A DNA stretch of 64,000 bases from Colius striatus (GCF_028858725.1 NC_084760.1:60289367-60353366), one strand, 5' to 3'; shown: positions 36,401 to 49,690, counted from the first letter of the stretch. Numbers and translations: made by a program. The notes: generated by a model from the letters alone, not told the origin.

Positions 36401-39400
36401 GCTGTCAGAAAACTGACACCGCCCTTCACGCAGAATTCAAACAGAATTCAAAGTGTAGGTTTCCTTGATCAATTAGGAGTGGCTGTAAACCAGGCAATTG
36501 TAGGTATATCACTGCAGTTACAAGGCAGAGAACCACAGACAATTGGTGTGATGATCTAATTTGGATATCACACTTTTTAAGAGAGAAATCAACACAGCTA
36601 ACTAGAATATCTTTATTCCCCAAAAACTGAAAAAGTTATAGGTGGTCAAAGGCATGGATAAGTCGGATATATTTTTCCACTCTTCATTCCGTATTTCCTG
36701 GAAACAGATTGTGCTTAGTCCATTGGAAAAGCTCAACACATTCCAGCTACAGGATATTTGTTTAACATGCTTTACTATTTTGGATATTCTTGTATCACCT
36801 GCACCTTCCAAAAGAGACCTTAAGCTCTCACATACAAGGCCCTGAAAAACAGATCTCTTTACAAGTTCAGGCCTACATCCACCACTTCAATATAGGAAGG
36901 CCTCCAGTTTTAACTGAATGCAAAGACTGCTTTACTAAAAGTGCACAAACAGCATGGTAGTACTCACTGGCCGTTTGTCACTTAGGAGTCCGAGGAGCGG
37001 AGAGGACAGGGAATATGAAAGTGCCAAACCAAGGAATACCAAGCCCACATAACCAGCTGAGAGTTTGAACTAAAGAAAAGAAGACAAACAAAACAAAAAC
37101 CAAACCATCAAACCATATATACTATATTCACTAAAGGTCAATCCAAGAACTGTATGTTAGGTCAAAATACTGAAATGGATGACTTAAAGGTTTTTAATGA
37201 TACCATACAGCAATTTTGCAACTATTCGAAGTCATTGGCAAAGCTCCAGTTTCCTTCCACTTCTGTTCATAAGATGTGGAGTGAAAACACGTGACACAAC
37301 TGCACTCAGATAAAGGCTAAATAATCTCAGGAGGAAGCACTATGCCATGAGTGCTTTAACTACCAGTTAGAAGCTATTCCAAGGTGTGTCATGTAGCATG
37401 GATTATATAAATATTTACTATTTCTTGCTATATGCAAACATACAATAATAACTCTAATTTAGTGGTTATAACACCTGCCAAGAAGGCTACAGCCCTTTCA
37501 TGGCAGGTACCTGTTAGTATAGAGTAGAAGTAAAGCAGAACAGCCACACAAGTGCACAATATTCTAAACTGGGATAGTTATAGATCCCTTTCGGTTGATG
37601 GAAGATGTACATTCAAGTCTCCACTGATGGAAGAGGTCAGCACCAAGTCTTCTCCACTCTAGACTAGACAGACTAAAAACAGGAGCACCAACAATCTGTG
37701 AAATGCTATTCCCTGGAAAAAAAATTAATATATAAAACTACTCAAGAACAATTGCTTAATTTCACACAGGAATAGAATCTTAAACTGTTTGCCTCAAATT
37801 GATTACGTTAAACACCACGGGGAAAACAAAACAAAAAAAAAAAGAAGCAGAAAACAAGCAACTAAATATTTAAGTAAATTAAAAATCAATAAATAAAATG
37901 GCATTTGCCTTTTTACTGAGTGGAGAAGTCATCTGGCAGGTTACATATTTGAAACCTGTTTAATATTGGCATTGCTGTAAGAGAAGGCAGAGCTGCAACA
38001 TCAGATCTCCAAAAACAAACATCCACATCAAGAGATATAACATTGTCAGTAACTGTTGTAGTTTTACAGAGCTTTCCTCCTTTCACAAAGGAGGAAAATG
38101 TTCCTCATTTACAAAACCAGCTGTTATGCTCTGTTCAGAGAACATATTCTGCAGCTGAAAGCAAATTAAGGGGGAAAAAGCACATTTTTAGAAGTCTTAC
38201 ATTTCCTCATTCTCTAAGTTACCCAGTGGTAACAGATTCAAACCAATTTGTCAGTGCTGTGGAAATCAAGTTATTTGGAAATCATATTATTAACAGTTAA
38301 ATAAAGCAGTGCAATTGGATAGGGTCTAATTTTGTTTAAGTTATTGAAACCACATTTATAATCAATTATTTATCATTGGTTATTTATCATATTTAGCAAG
38401 TCTAGACTTCCGTGCATGTTAACAGGACTTACCTTCTTTAGGACAAATAGAGACATTGTGGGATCCAAAAAGCCTAAGCATGCACTTAGTGAAAATATAG
38501 TAAAACAGAGTAGTAAGACTTTTGGCAGAAGAATGAGCTTCCGAAAGGAGTCCTTGCTAGGGACTGAATCTATTTCAAGAGAGAAGTTGGGGAAAATGCA
38601 TTATTTTCAGCAGCATACTCTCAGGATTGGTCTTCATCAACTTAAAACAACTTGCACACACATGCATGAACTATTCATAACCAATCAGAGAAACGTGGTC
38701 TGAAAGTAAAATAAAGAGATTGCTATTTATAAGTTGAGATCTGCCGCAATTTTTAAGCAACTAGTCATTTGGGTTTCCTAACACTTTCCATTTGTATTGC
38801 AGACAGGAATCTTCTTTCAGACATCATGGTTAGGTGTCATTTCTAAGGCAGGCTCCTTTCCTGATGCTGTTGGTGCTTTAATAGTTGAATGGAGTCTTAA
38901 TGCATACATAGAACTAAAAGTCCATTCATTAGCACCTACCATTTCAAAGCTAACATTTATTTAACATAGTTTCAAAATTGCTGGTAATTACAGTCAATTT
39001 CAGAGCTCAGGAAGAAGGGGAGGGAAGCCAGTAGTAGCGCATGGTTAACCACTGTATGTTTCTTCTAAAAGCCAATACATATGAAGTTATTCTCCAAGGT
39101 TTTAATATTTAAGAGGGAAAAAAAAGATTTAAAATACTTCTGGCTTTTGAAAGTTACTAGTTTGTTTGGGGTTTTTTTTCTAGAAAGGACTAACAGAAAT
39201 GTAAACTTGCAATTACGTTGCTGTGTGAAGACTTATCTTTAAGTCAGCTTTACGTCCAAGTAGGCTCATCTAAAATTTAACCGTATTTATATGACCTTCA
39301 GCACTTCAGTTGAGCCCCTCAATTTATTACCTTCAACATTCTTTCATGTTAATCAGATCCTCTATCATTCAGTACAAATAACCCACTTTTGTTCTTCCTG

Positions 39401-42400
39401 TAATTCTGGTTTTCCCCTCACCGTTAACCCCTCAAATATGTCAACTTCTCTTGTTTTAAACAAAATTTATCTACAGCTTTTTCTCCAACAAGCTGCAATG
39501 ATAGGCTGATGTTACACAGACGTAACTGATCCTCTACAAGCCCTGAAGCTAAGGATACAAAAGGAAAAAAAAATATATCTCAGTTCATTTCCACACAGAG
39601 TTCTTAGTGTTTGCAGAGAAGGACATGAGGTCTTGGATTCATTCCAAGCCATCTGCATCCATTAATTTAGGTGACATTTAAAACAAGGACCTAATCAAGA
39701 TCACAAGTTAATTCAACTAGAGCTTTGCCCTCTGAGCTGGATCAGACTCCAGAAGCTGATATTTTTTTAGAGGACAGTTAAATATATGAGAAATTAAAGT
39801 GAGTGAAGGAGGCAGGAAGAAGGATGCTTACCATATTTTGGTAATACATACATATTCACAGGTGTCAAGACCAACACTATGCATCCCAGTGTAATGAAAG
39901 GGACCTCGTAACCAAATGATTGATATAAAAAGCCACCTAAAGGTGGGCCCAGCACCAGTCCAAGTCCTGTAAAAATTTCAAGGCTGCCCTAAATCAAAAA
40001 GAAAGTAAGAAAAATTTAAAAAGTCACAATGCTGAGAAACTCCAGTGTAACAACAAAAACCAAGCCATTTGTCTGAGGAGCAGCAGTCAAGCCAGTGAAA
40101 AGAGAAAAACACTGCATCACTAAAGGGGATAATGACTACTAGTGACCTTCACAAAGCCAGATAGCAAAAGAAATTTCACAGTTGTCTGTGTGACAGCCAT
40201 CACTTCTTTTTGCTTCACTAGAAGGAAATACCTGTACTGCAGTATCAGCCACTATGCTGTCACCTAGTCCTGAGGCAAGACAAATGCTCTGGCTAGAGGG
40301 AGGACCCAAACAAGACTACTTGGATGGGTCATTATCTCATGGGATGTGGGATGAGGCACATGTGCCAAGATAAAGCTTTCTCTCCATAATCAACTGTTTG
40401 GATTCACTAACTAGGGGTAGGAAGTAAGAGTGAAATGCAATGGGGATAACTCATTATTTTGGCTATATTTTAATAACCTGACATATTTTATAAGATACTA
40501 AAAAAGGACAATAACATGTTTACACTTAAGCCTTGTGTTACAACACCATAGTCACCACTGTCAATATCTGCCTCAACACTTGATTAATCAATGTTTAGTT
40601 ATTAGCATCAGCTGTTAAATTTTACCAACATCTGAGACTAAGAAACATAGCATAGGGACTCATCCTCATCTTTAACTTTACTGATACCAGAGTGGTCAAA
40701 TGGCCCAAGCATGGACACAGTCAGCAATAGCCAAATTCTTCACCCTAGGTCAGTCAAGAGTTGCAGTGTTTTCCTTCCCTAGCAAAGCAAAGGAGACTGG
40801 TAATAGCATATGACTTGCAAGTCTTCAAAATTTCTGGATCTATTTGATATATTTTGGTAAACTTCAACACATGGAATGCCTATGAGTTAATGTAACTGCA
40901 TCCAAATAATGCTTTTATTTATGTTGCTCACCAATCATGAAAGAAAAAAAGAGTAACTGGGGAACTTTCAGTTCAAATCAGGCTATACATCACTTGGTCC
41001 TTCTAAGTTAATGAATTACCAAGAGGCTGGGGTGAGCTGAGGCATTGCATTCTCACAGATCAGGGGAGGAAAAGGTAAACCTGGTATTGCAAGAAAAGTG
41101 ATATTGTTTATGTTCTGAAGTTCATACCTCCAACAGAGCAATCACATTGACAGATGCTGAATATCTCCCTTGAACAAGGCTGGTATGCTTACATTCAGTA
41201 ACTTTACCATACATTCTTTGGACTACTCAATGGGTAAAAGGTAGTCTGAAAACTGGTACCAAAATGGTAATGAGAGGAAAAGTGTTTTCTAGTATCTACC
41301 ACTATCAAGAAAGGCAATGCAAACCAAGGCTTTCCTTCAGACTTTGTGATTTTAGTGTAGGATGCACCTTGCTTCAGCTAATCAGCTTGCTATTCTGCCT
41401 CGTGCCTCTGCCACCATCATGAGCAGAGCTCACAGTAACAAGAATTTCCCATCATGTCCGTTTAGGACAGTAAGTCTACAGAAACACATTTGAAGAGGTT
41501 TTATTCTTAAGCAGAACAAGACAGTGGAGTCCTATAATATGGCAAACAGACCAATATTTAAAAGTGATCTGTCTTCTGATATCACTCCTAAGTTTTAAAC
41601 AAAGGTAGTTACCAAGACACAGCCATTTAGCATTTCTGGTTATGGTCTTGAGTTAACCTCACAAGTTCCATTTAAACATAAGAAAAACCCTATTTTGCCA
41701 TTCAGGTGAGGGAGCCCTGGCATAGGCTGCTCAGGGAGGGTGTGTAGTCTCATTTTCTGGAGGTCTTCAAAACCCACCTGGCCACGTTCCCGTGTGACCT
41801 GACCTAGGCGGACTTGCTTTGGCAGGGGGGTTGGACTAGATGATCTCTATAGGTCCTTTCCAACCCTACCATTCTATGATTCTATGCCACCAGCCTTCTT
41901 GGCCACCTGGGCACACTGCTGGCTCATGTTCAGCCAGCTGTCGATCAACATCCCCAAGTCTTTTTCTGCCAGACAGCTTTCCAGACACTCATCTCCAAAA
42001 GATGAAATGGGCTCAGGTTGTGTCAGGGGAGGTTTAGATTGGAGATTAGGAAGAACTTCACTGAGAGAGTTGTTAAACTCTGGCACAGGCTGCCCAGGGA
42101 GGTGAGGAGTTCCCATCCCTGGAGATATTAGATGAGGTGCTGAGGTACATGGTTTAGTGGTGGGCTTGGCAGTCTTAGGTTAGTGGTTGGATTTGATGAC
42201 CTTAGAGGTCTTTTCCAATCAAAATGATTCTATGATTCATCACCACATACCATTTTCATCACATTTATTGTGCTGCTGCCATGGAATTTCACTTGCTTTT
42301 AGGTCTGATTACAAGGCTCCTTAAGTCAAGGTTACTTGATATTAAATGATATGAGGTTAAATGATATTTTAAAATTTGCAAACTGGAAACCTTAAACTTA

Positions 42401-45400
42401 TTCACAGAATAAATCCAAACTACAATTACAATATAAAACCTGCTTTCCAAGGAAACTGCCAGCTCCTCATTGCTGATATATTTAGTACTTTTTTGCTAGT
42501 TAGAAGGATGTATTTTTAGAGACATTTTTTCACAGAAGTAACTATAGATCTTAATAACAATATTAACAAAAGCATAAACTTTTCCAATTTTATTAAATGT
42601 TCTGAAGGATGCAGGGGAGTTTGGAGTAGATGATCTCTAGAAGTCCCTTCCAACCCTTACCTTTCTATGATTCTATGTTCTTAGCATTTGTTCACTCATT
42701 AAAATTTAACCTGGATACCTCTGCCCCTCTATATTTGAACTGAAACCAGAATTTACTGACAGGAGATAGAGAAAGTAGCATTTTATTAAATATAAAACTC
42801 CTTTTCCCCAATATCATAAAACTCATCTAAATCATAGAATTGTTTCAGCTGGAAGAAACCTTTAAGATCATCAAGTCCAGCCTTTGTCTCAGCCCTATCA
42901 ACCACTAGACCATTTCCCTAAGTTCAACATCCACCCTTCTCTCAAACACCTCCAGAGACGGGGACTCCACCATCTCCCTGGGCAGCCCGTTCCAATGCCT
43001 GACAACCCTTTCAGTAAAGAAATTCCTCCTCATATCCAGCCTGAACCTCCTCTTGTGCAACTTGAGGCCATTTTGTCTTGTTCTATTGCTTGTTACAAGA
43101 GAGAAAAGACCAATCCCCACCTTGCTACAACTTCCTTACAGGTAGTTGTAGAGAGCAATAAGGTCTCCCCTGGGCCTTCTTTTCTCCAGACTAAACAGCT
43201 GCGGTACTACCTCCTATTGAAATAAATCACTGATGATCAGAAACAGTGCTCACCAGATTTCAAGAAGTTGTTCTCATCTTCTGATATATCACTTTTATCA
43301 ATGGATTAGAAAAATGAAAACAGGATTTCTTCCAGTTTTCCATCTCAGTCATTTAAATCAACAATATTTGAATTCATCAAATTTCTTGAATAAATCCATA
43401 TGGATTCTTACTATCCATGCAGAAGCAGTCACTAAACACTGTATTAGTATTTTAGTAGTCTGATTGCCACCAAAGGGATAACTACCATCAATGGTCATCT
43501 GTCTTAACCCACTAATACACCATAACCCACTAATACAGACTGCCTAATTTCCACCTAACTGGAGTTATGCTAAAGTCTAAAGTGTTCTAGGACTGTGACT
43601 CTAGATTACAAATAAAAGTTATGTAATGGATTTCAAATAGGCTTGCACATAAGACAGAAAATTTTCTCCTAGTGGTTTCAGGCTGCCTGCTGACAATTTA
43701 TCATATTTCAGGTACTCCACTGTAACACCAGTTTTTGCACTTACCAGGACAGTAGCTATATTACTGGGAAATGCCTTTGCAAGGATTGAAAATGATGCTG
43801 TCATTGCTGCTGCATAACCCACTGCATCAACGGATCTTACTAAAAAGCAGAAACCTATGAACATTGGTCCACTTGGTACCTTGTCCAGCAATCTGAAAAC
43901 AAACAAACAAACAAAAAAACCCCAGTAAGTGGACTTCTGTCAGGATACAAGTCATCCACTAAAGGCCTTGAAGTATCATTTAATCATTGAATGACACTGT
44001 TATGAGACAATGCTTTCTATTGCCACATCTTTTTGAGTCATATCAGTGAAGTCATTCAGAAACCAAACTACTTCTGGTAGCTTTCATCTTTTCCTCTTTC
44101 TTTAGTGGTGAAAAGCTTAACCCGTGAAAAACTCCAATGCCATCTTCTGTTGTACTTCATAGCTTTTCCAAGCAACTGTGTAAGGAGTCTGATGCAATCC
44201 GTTACAGCCACGCAACAAGAGTTTCCTTCATTATGCACAAATATTTCATGCATTACAGTTGCCTTATTGCTGCACTTTGACAGACCTCTGGCTGTTCATG
44301 AACTACAGAAGTTATTTCAATATGTAGGACCTTCCTTTGCTTTCAAAGTAGTAAGGCTTTGAAACCTACTCAATGTGAGAAGTGTTCATTCTGCTTTACA
44401 AGGGATAGATAAAAAGTAAAGATGCAAAAATTTAGGTGATCTAACCAACATATGAAAGATGCCTGAGAGGTTCCAGTTGTGTTTTGTGTACATTGTTTTC
44501 ATGTGGATGAAAATGATTAGAAGACAAATACAACAAAAACTAACAACAAAAATTACTCACCCAAACAGAATGGTCACACATCCTGAAAGAAACATCCCTG
44601 CCACAAACATGAATTTTGCCCCAATATGCGTAATCTGTAAATGAAATACCATTTTTACATGTTATTATTTCAGACCTAGATAAAAAAATCTAAGTAAATT
44701 ACTCTTAAGAAATTAAAACATTATGGGTACTTTATAGCATATGTAACACTGCTCCTGCCAGTGTGCCTTCATGCAATACTGAACCTAAAAATATTCTAAA
44801 CAGCTAAGTGACTTAACCCAGTTTTCAGAATGGTTAAGACAGTGGTGCCATTAACTATTTCACAGCGACACGCTGCAGCTTCTGCAGAGCAGCAGGTTAG
44901 AGCAGCGTTCATCATTACAAACAAACAATAAGCAATACATTCCCCCCTCCAGCATCATCAGTGATTCCAAGTCACTGGTACCTGTCACATATATGCCTAA
45001 GGAGAGTCAATGGAAGCTGACTTTAAAGCAAATCTACCATAACCTTTAATAGCACAAAGCTTTGGCATAGGAAACATGGTTGCTTCAGGCTGCCCCAGTC
45101 ATTACCGGGGAAAGGACCCCACATTTCCTCATATCTGACTCCATCACCAGGGTGAAGGATGATTACAGGCATGCCATAAAGCTAACTCAATCCCGTAACA
45201 AAGTATATCTGAGCTTCTAAGTCTGTACTGTCCTTACTACCTAAGGACAGTAGGTATTTCAGACTCCTTTCCTGTTCAGGCCCAGACAAAGTCTCTGCAT
45301 TTCAGCCATTATTACTAAACACCATATTTTGCCAAGTTTCACTGAAACCCTCAGGGTTTCTGATTGCTGGACAGTTCACTTCTCTTGATGTTCACCTCAT

Positions 45401-48400
45401 TTGTTTGCAGTGACTCTCCTCTCCTGCCTGCAAATTACTCAGTGAGAGTTGTGGCATAGTTGAATGCAATTATAAACACCAAGATTGGACATACCAATGG
45501 TACTTGTGTGACACCTTGATAACCCACCTCATCATCAGAGAAAATAATTCACCATGAGGTCAGCAAAGAGACTGCCTAGCCAAAGAAAGAGAAGACTGAC
45601 ACTGCAGCAGCCCCAACTTAGGGCATGATCCCAAGCAGCCCAAGCCAAAAATGCATAGATAATAGTGCTCTAACATGCCATTTAAATACACAAACTGTTA
45701 TATTAACTGATTTGTAATTTCCCCAGCATGAGAAAAAATCTGAAACTGTGGGAAAACTGAAGTTGCAAGAAGTGGAGAAAATGTTATTGTATAATGAAGT
45801 GGAAGGGGAAACAGTTAACAGCAGAGTTATAACAGCAGGAAGTCTTAAGACAATGTACCACAAAAAAAAGAACGGGTGCAGCTAACTAAAGAAAAAATAA
45901 AACAAAGCCAAAACACCTTAAGAACATCACCAAAGGCAAACAGAACTGTCATGGTTTGACACGACAGCTTTTTTTGGTAAGGGGGAAGGGGCTGTAAAGA
46001 TGGCTCCTGTAAGAAGTAGCTCACAACTCTCCCCAGCTCTGAGCCAGACCCACTTCTGGGGCTGAGCCAATCAGATGCCTCCACGATCACTTTTTAAGAA
46101 GAAGCTGGACAAGGAGGCTTCTTCCTGTTTCTTCTTTCTTTCTTTTCTGGCTGGTGGTGGTGCAAGGAATGGGAAGAGAGAGAGAAGCAACCATGGGGAC
46201 TCCAAGGTCAGTGAGGGAAGAGAGGAGAAGGTGTGCTGGAGCAGAGACTCTCCTGCATCCTGCAGAGAGGACTGGTGAAGCTGAGATTTGTTGCATTTTG
46301 CTAAAGACCCTGCATCAGGGGCAGTGACTCACTTCATTAATGACCCTGTGCTAGTGGCAGTAACTAGGGCCAGAGGAGGCTGTGTCCCACGTGAAGGACC
46401 CTGTATCTGCAGAAACTGCAACTGTGGGGAAGAACCCACTCTAGAGAAGTTAAAGACTGTGTCCCAGGGGAGGACCCTCATATTGGAGCAGGAGAAGAAT
46501 GCAAGGAGTCATCCTCCTCTGAGAAAAGTGGCAGAGAACATCTGTGAGAGACTGATCACATCCCCTATTCCCTGTCCCGCTGAGCTGTTGAAGGGGCAGG
46601 AGGTAGAGATATCAGGAGCAGTGAGCTGAGTCTGAGAAGAAAGGAGAGATGAGGGAGGGAGAGATCTTAAAGTGCTGGTTGTAATTTTCTCAATCCTCTG
46701 CTCTCTTTTTGATTTTTGTTCTGTTGTTTCTTGTAGGTAGTAGAATAAACTTTCCTACTTTCCTCTCTAAGTCAAGGACTGGAGTCTGTTTTGCCCGGAA
46801 CTGTAACTGGCAGCGAGCCCTCCCTGCCCCTGTCTCAATTCACAACAACCTTAGTTATCTTTTTCTCCCATTTTGCTGGGATGTCTGCCATCCTAATGAG
46901 GGTGTGGGTGAGAGACTGTCATGATGCTTCTGTGCTAGCTGTACAAAGCCACAAGAGTATATTAAGTAAATGCAATAAATTAAATGGAGGTAGGGGGAGA
47001 GGAGGTAATTAAAAAAAAAAGATAATTGATCGCCAGATTACTCTGAAGCAAATAGAACAGTTAACCAGAGAAACAAAACAACCATGTGTCCTCTACCTTA
47101 TGCTACCCTCAAGAACTGTGGAAGAGTAATTTTTAAGTTGTACTGACAAGACTTAGATGAGATTATGGAATGACAGAATCACAGAATCTTTAGGGCTGGA
47201 AGGGACCTCGAAAGATCACCTAGTCTAGATGGTCCTGCTCTGGCAAGGGGGGTTGGACTAGGTGATCTACAGTAGGTCACACAGGAACCCATCTTGGTGG
47301 GTTTTGAATGTCTCTAGAGAAGGAGATTCCACAATCCATCTGGGCAGCCTGTTCCAGTGCTCACCCGCACAGTGGAGAAATTCCTCCTTGTATTTCTTTG
47401 GAACCTCTTATGTTCCAGTTTGTACCCATTGCCCCTTGTCCTACGACTGCACATCAATAAGAAGAGCCTGGCTCCATCCTCTTGACACCTGCCCTGGCTC
47501 ACTGGACAGGCTCCAGTTACTTGCAGTCACAAGCCTGCAGATATGTTACTGAAGTGACTTCTCTTTTCTTGGCCTTAGGAAACTGCCTTCAAGTAGCAAC
47601 CTGTGTCATCACACAGAGAAGTTACAGCTTCAATTATACTTACATAATTTCCCAAGATTAAAGAAGACAAGAAATTGGTCAAAGCAAAACATCCAAAAAT
47701 CTGTCCAACAACGGTGTTACTGACACCCTTTTTTTCTGCCTGCAAAAAAAAAAAAAAAAAAAAAATATCACAACTTTGTAAAGATAGAGACAAATTATTG
47801 AGGTAAATAACATTCATGCCTTGTACATTTTTTTTTTCCTACTGGAGCACCTACAAAGCCAATTCCTTCCTCAAAGGCAGCGGGGGGCACATAAAGCAAC
47901 AACATAGCAATTTAAAGACATGTTGCACTCCTATTTAAGCTGCATGCAATAAAAGGGAAAAGCAATGTTCATTCCTCAAGGAAAGAAAATACTGTGCTGT
48001 TTGCTGAACTACTGAACAGGTGATGAGTCTGTATACAGGTGGCCTCTACTGCTGTGCAACAGAGGTAGTTACCAAGCTTTGATCCCTCGCAAGGTGAAAG
48101 GGTAGTGAACAGAGATAACTGTTATCTTTGCTGTACCATGCCGCCTCCTAACAAGACCCAAGCATTTTTTTTTTACTTATCCAACTAACAAAATAACACT
48201 TATTTGGTATAAGCAGTACGTAGGAATATTTAGAGAAAAAAGAACTTTAACGTTTTCTTTGTTAATACTTGGGAATAACTTGGTCATGACAGAAATGGAC
48301 TTCTGCAAAGGAACCATGACCTTTTTTTTTCATCCTATATTACATTGTATATGACATCCTATAACATTGGATTAATTCAACATAAGCTGAAATATTTTTT

Positions 48401-49006
48401 TCCCTACAGTTGCTAGGTCGGGAAGTTTAACACACTGAATGATGGCCCGGCACTAGTTAACAGAGAGGTGGTTTTTTATTTAAAGTCATTGAGTGGCTAA
48501 GACACTGAAATACAAGTCAGGACACAGGCACAGTTTTGATCTCAGGTCTACTACCAAACTGCTATGCAACACTGGGCAAAAAACTATTTAACTTCTCCAT
48601 TTCAGTCTCAGTTGTATATCATTAGTTTGCCTTCTGCTCTGCAGTCACAGGAAAGATGAAATTAGTCCATGGACAGGATCCAGGTCACTATTACATACAC
48701 TCTAATCTATTTTAGCCAGCATCAGGCTATCACTAGGAATTCCCACAGCTGAAACATCTAACTTAGAGTTTACAGACAGACATAGAGGTCCTGTGGTGAT
48801 CAAGATCCTTTTAAAAGTTTCAACATGCAAAAGCCAATTTGAAGAGCAGCTGGCCAAATTGTTTACCTCTGAAGGGAAAAAAGGTCCCAGGATTGAATAG
48901 CATATCATTGAACAGAAGTTTATAGAAGCTGTTGCGGACATTGTAAAGATCTGTTCTCTGGTAAACCTTCTTGATTCCTCACCAAGTGCTTCTGGCATGC
49001 CATCTT
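30458..49006 (-). CDS. SLC18B1: SLC18B1, vesicular polyamine transporter (MFS)
   Basis: Coding exons: 49006-48867 (ATG at 48998), 47739-47644, 44634-44561, 43892-43745, 39988-39832, 38569-38433, 37069-36968, 36024-35933, 34809-34714, 33895-33821, 32237-32144, 32040-31994 and 30533-30458. Phases join in one frame of 441 aa from that ATG (human protein 456 aa). Hallmarks are [98 protein letters not shown] and [15 protein letters not shown], then the tail [12 protein letters not shown]. It is a 12-TM proton-coupled exchanger that loads spermine and spermidine into secretory vesicles. The exon that should precede 49006 was not found, so the N-terminus is uncertain and translation may begin at 48998. 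Introns carry CR1s and an antisense LTR. Confidence 0.95.
30714..31720 (-). mobile_element. CR1 LINE fragment in SLC18B1 intron between the last two exons
   Basis: The 3' end is at 30714 (TTTCACAGAATGGTTTCACT). The minus strand carries CR1 RT-domain blocks, for example FADETKLSG near 31570 and [20 protein letters not shown]. The divergence is high, so it is an old insertion in the same sense as the gene. Confidence 0.88.
32271..32413 (-). mobile_element. CR1 3' fragment beside an SLC18B1 acceptor
   Basis: A plus-strand start of CAGAATCACAGAATGG and the motif ACCTCTAGAGATCATCTAG mark the CR1 tail. Its 3' end lies 34 bp from the acceptor of exon 32237-32144. Confidence 0.9.
38073..38097. repeat. 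Perfect 11-bp palindrome with 3-bp loop
   Basis: TTTCCTCCTTT, a CAC spacer and its exact complement AAAGGAGGAAA. It lies in the SLC18B1 intron between exons 38569-38433 and 37069-36968. No known element is attached. Confidence 0.85.
41697..42235. mobile_element. Composite of three CR1 pieces in alternating orientation
   Basis: A plus CR1 3' end (41697-41886) ends in CTATGATTCTATG. It abuts a minus CR1 piece (about 41885-41992, with the [13 protein letters not shown] reading on the minus strand). A second plus 3' end follows (41998-42235), ending GATTCTATGATTC. All lie in one SLC18B1 intron. They are truncated and dead. Confidence 0.85.
42606..42678 (+). mobile_element. Short CR1 3' tail
   Basis: It contains TTTGGAGTAGATGATCTCTA and ends TTTCTATGATTCTATG, the terminal part of a CR1. 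Confidence 0.85.
42832..43208 (-). mobile_element. CR1 3' fragment
   Basis: The plus strand opens AATCATAGAATTGTTTCAGC. The minus strand reads the CR1 C-terminal block LRREMV-type end with [20 protein letters not shown]. It is inserted in the same sense as SLC18B1. Confidence 0.88.
45947..46957 (+). mobile_element. Solo LTR, same family as 3827-5263, antisense in SLC18B1
   Basis: It begins TGTCATGGTTTGACACGACA, has a polyadenylation signal at 46744-46749, and ends in the eroded terminus GTACAAAGCCACA. It shares its 5' block, its poly(A) region and the block after it (GGAGTCTGTTTTGCC) with the minus-strand LTR at 3827. It is about 1.0 kb. The right boundary is uncertain and no clear target-site duplication is visible. 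It is a fossil solo LTR. Confidence 0.8.
47170..47512 (-). mobile_element. CR1 3' fragment with internal foldback
   Basis: The plus strand opens CAGAATCACAGAATC and the minus strand carries the CR1 C-terminal block. Inside, 47213-47225 and 47256-47268 form a perfect 13-bp inverted repeat, and the DNA between them is the reverse complement of what a CR1 should have there. Confidence 0.88.
47744..47765 (+). repeat. Poly-A run at an SLC18B1 acceptor
   Basis: About 22 A on the plus strand form a pure poly-T polypyrimidine tract directly before the CAG of the acceptor for exon 47739-47644. Confidence 0.85.
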
Positions 49007-49354
49007 CTTAAAATACAAAAGAAACAGTAAAAAAGCAAAACAAAAAAAAAGTATAATAAACTGATAGAGGGAAACGCAGCTTGCAAATCAGCTTCTAAAA
49101 TTAACATCCGCCCAAAACTTGCGACTCTAGGAAATTAACTCGAGCTGTACTACTCGCTCTTATTTCCCCTCATTCAGGAGCGCAGTCCCCGAAGCACGAG
49201 CCGCGCCGTCCCCGCGTGGTGCTGGCCGGCGGCCGGCCCTCAGCTAGCGGGCTCCGCGACAGTCGTGCCGCCGCGCTCCCGGCCCCGCACCACGCGTGCC
49301 GCTGCGTGGGCGCACACACCGCACGGGGGGAACCCCAGCACGCAACACTGAGGG

Positions 49355-49437
49355 ATGCAGCCCGGAGAGAAATGCAGCCCCGGGGAGAAATGCAGCCCCG
49401 GAGAGAAATGCAGCCCCGGAGAGAAATGCAGCCCCTG
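49355..49437 (+). repeat. 18-bp tandem repeat, five copies
   Basis: Copies of ATGCAGCCCCGGAGAGAA begin at 49355, 49372, 49390, 49408 and 49426. The spacing is 17 once and then 18, with near-perfect identity. Confidence 0.92.
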
Positions 49438-49650
49438 CACGTCCGCTCTCTTGCCCAGCGAGGGCTCCGGCACTGCGGAGCGGCCCTTCAGCACAGGCCC
49501 GGCCGCAGCCGGCAGCGCCTGCGGAGCGGCAGCTGCCCCTCCGGTCCCGCCGGCGGAGAAACGTGGAGCAGCTTCCGCCTCCCACCTGCGGGCCGGTGGC
49601 TCCCTGCGCCGTCCGCCGCCCGGCTGCCCATGGGAAAGTGAAGTGGTGTG

Positions 49651-49690
49651 GTGCGGTGCGGTGCGGTGCGGTGCGGTGCGGTGCGGTGCG
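49651..49690 (+). repeat. Pentanucleotide microsatellite (GTGCG)8
   Basis: Eight perfect GTGCG units lie within the CpG island. One CpG occurs per unit. Confidence 0.95.
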
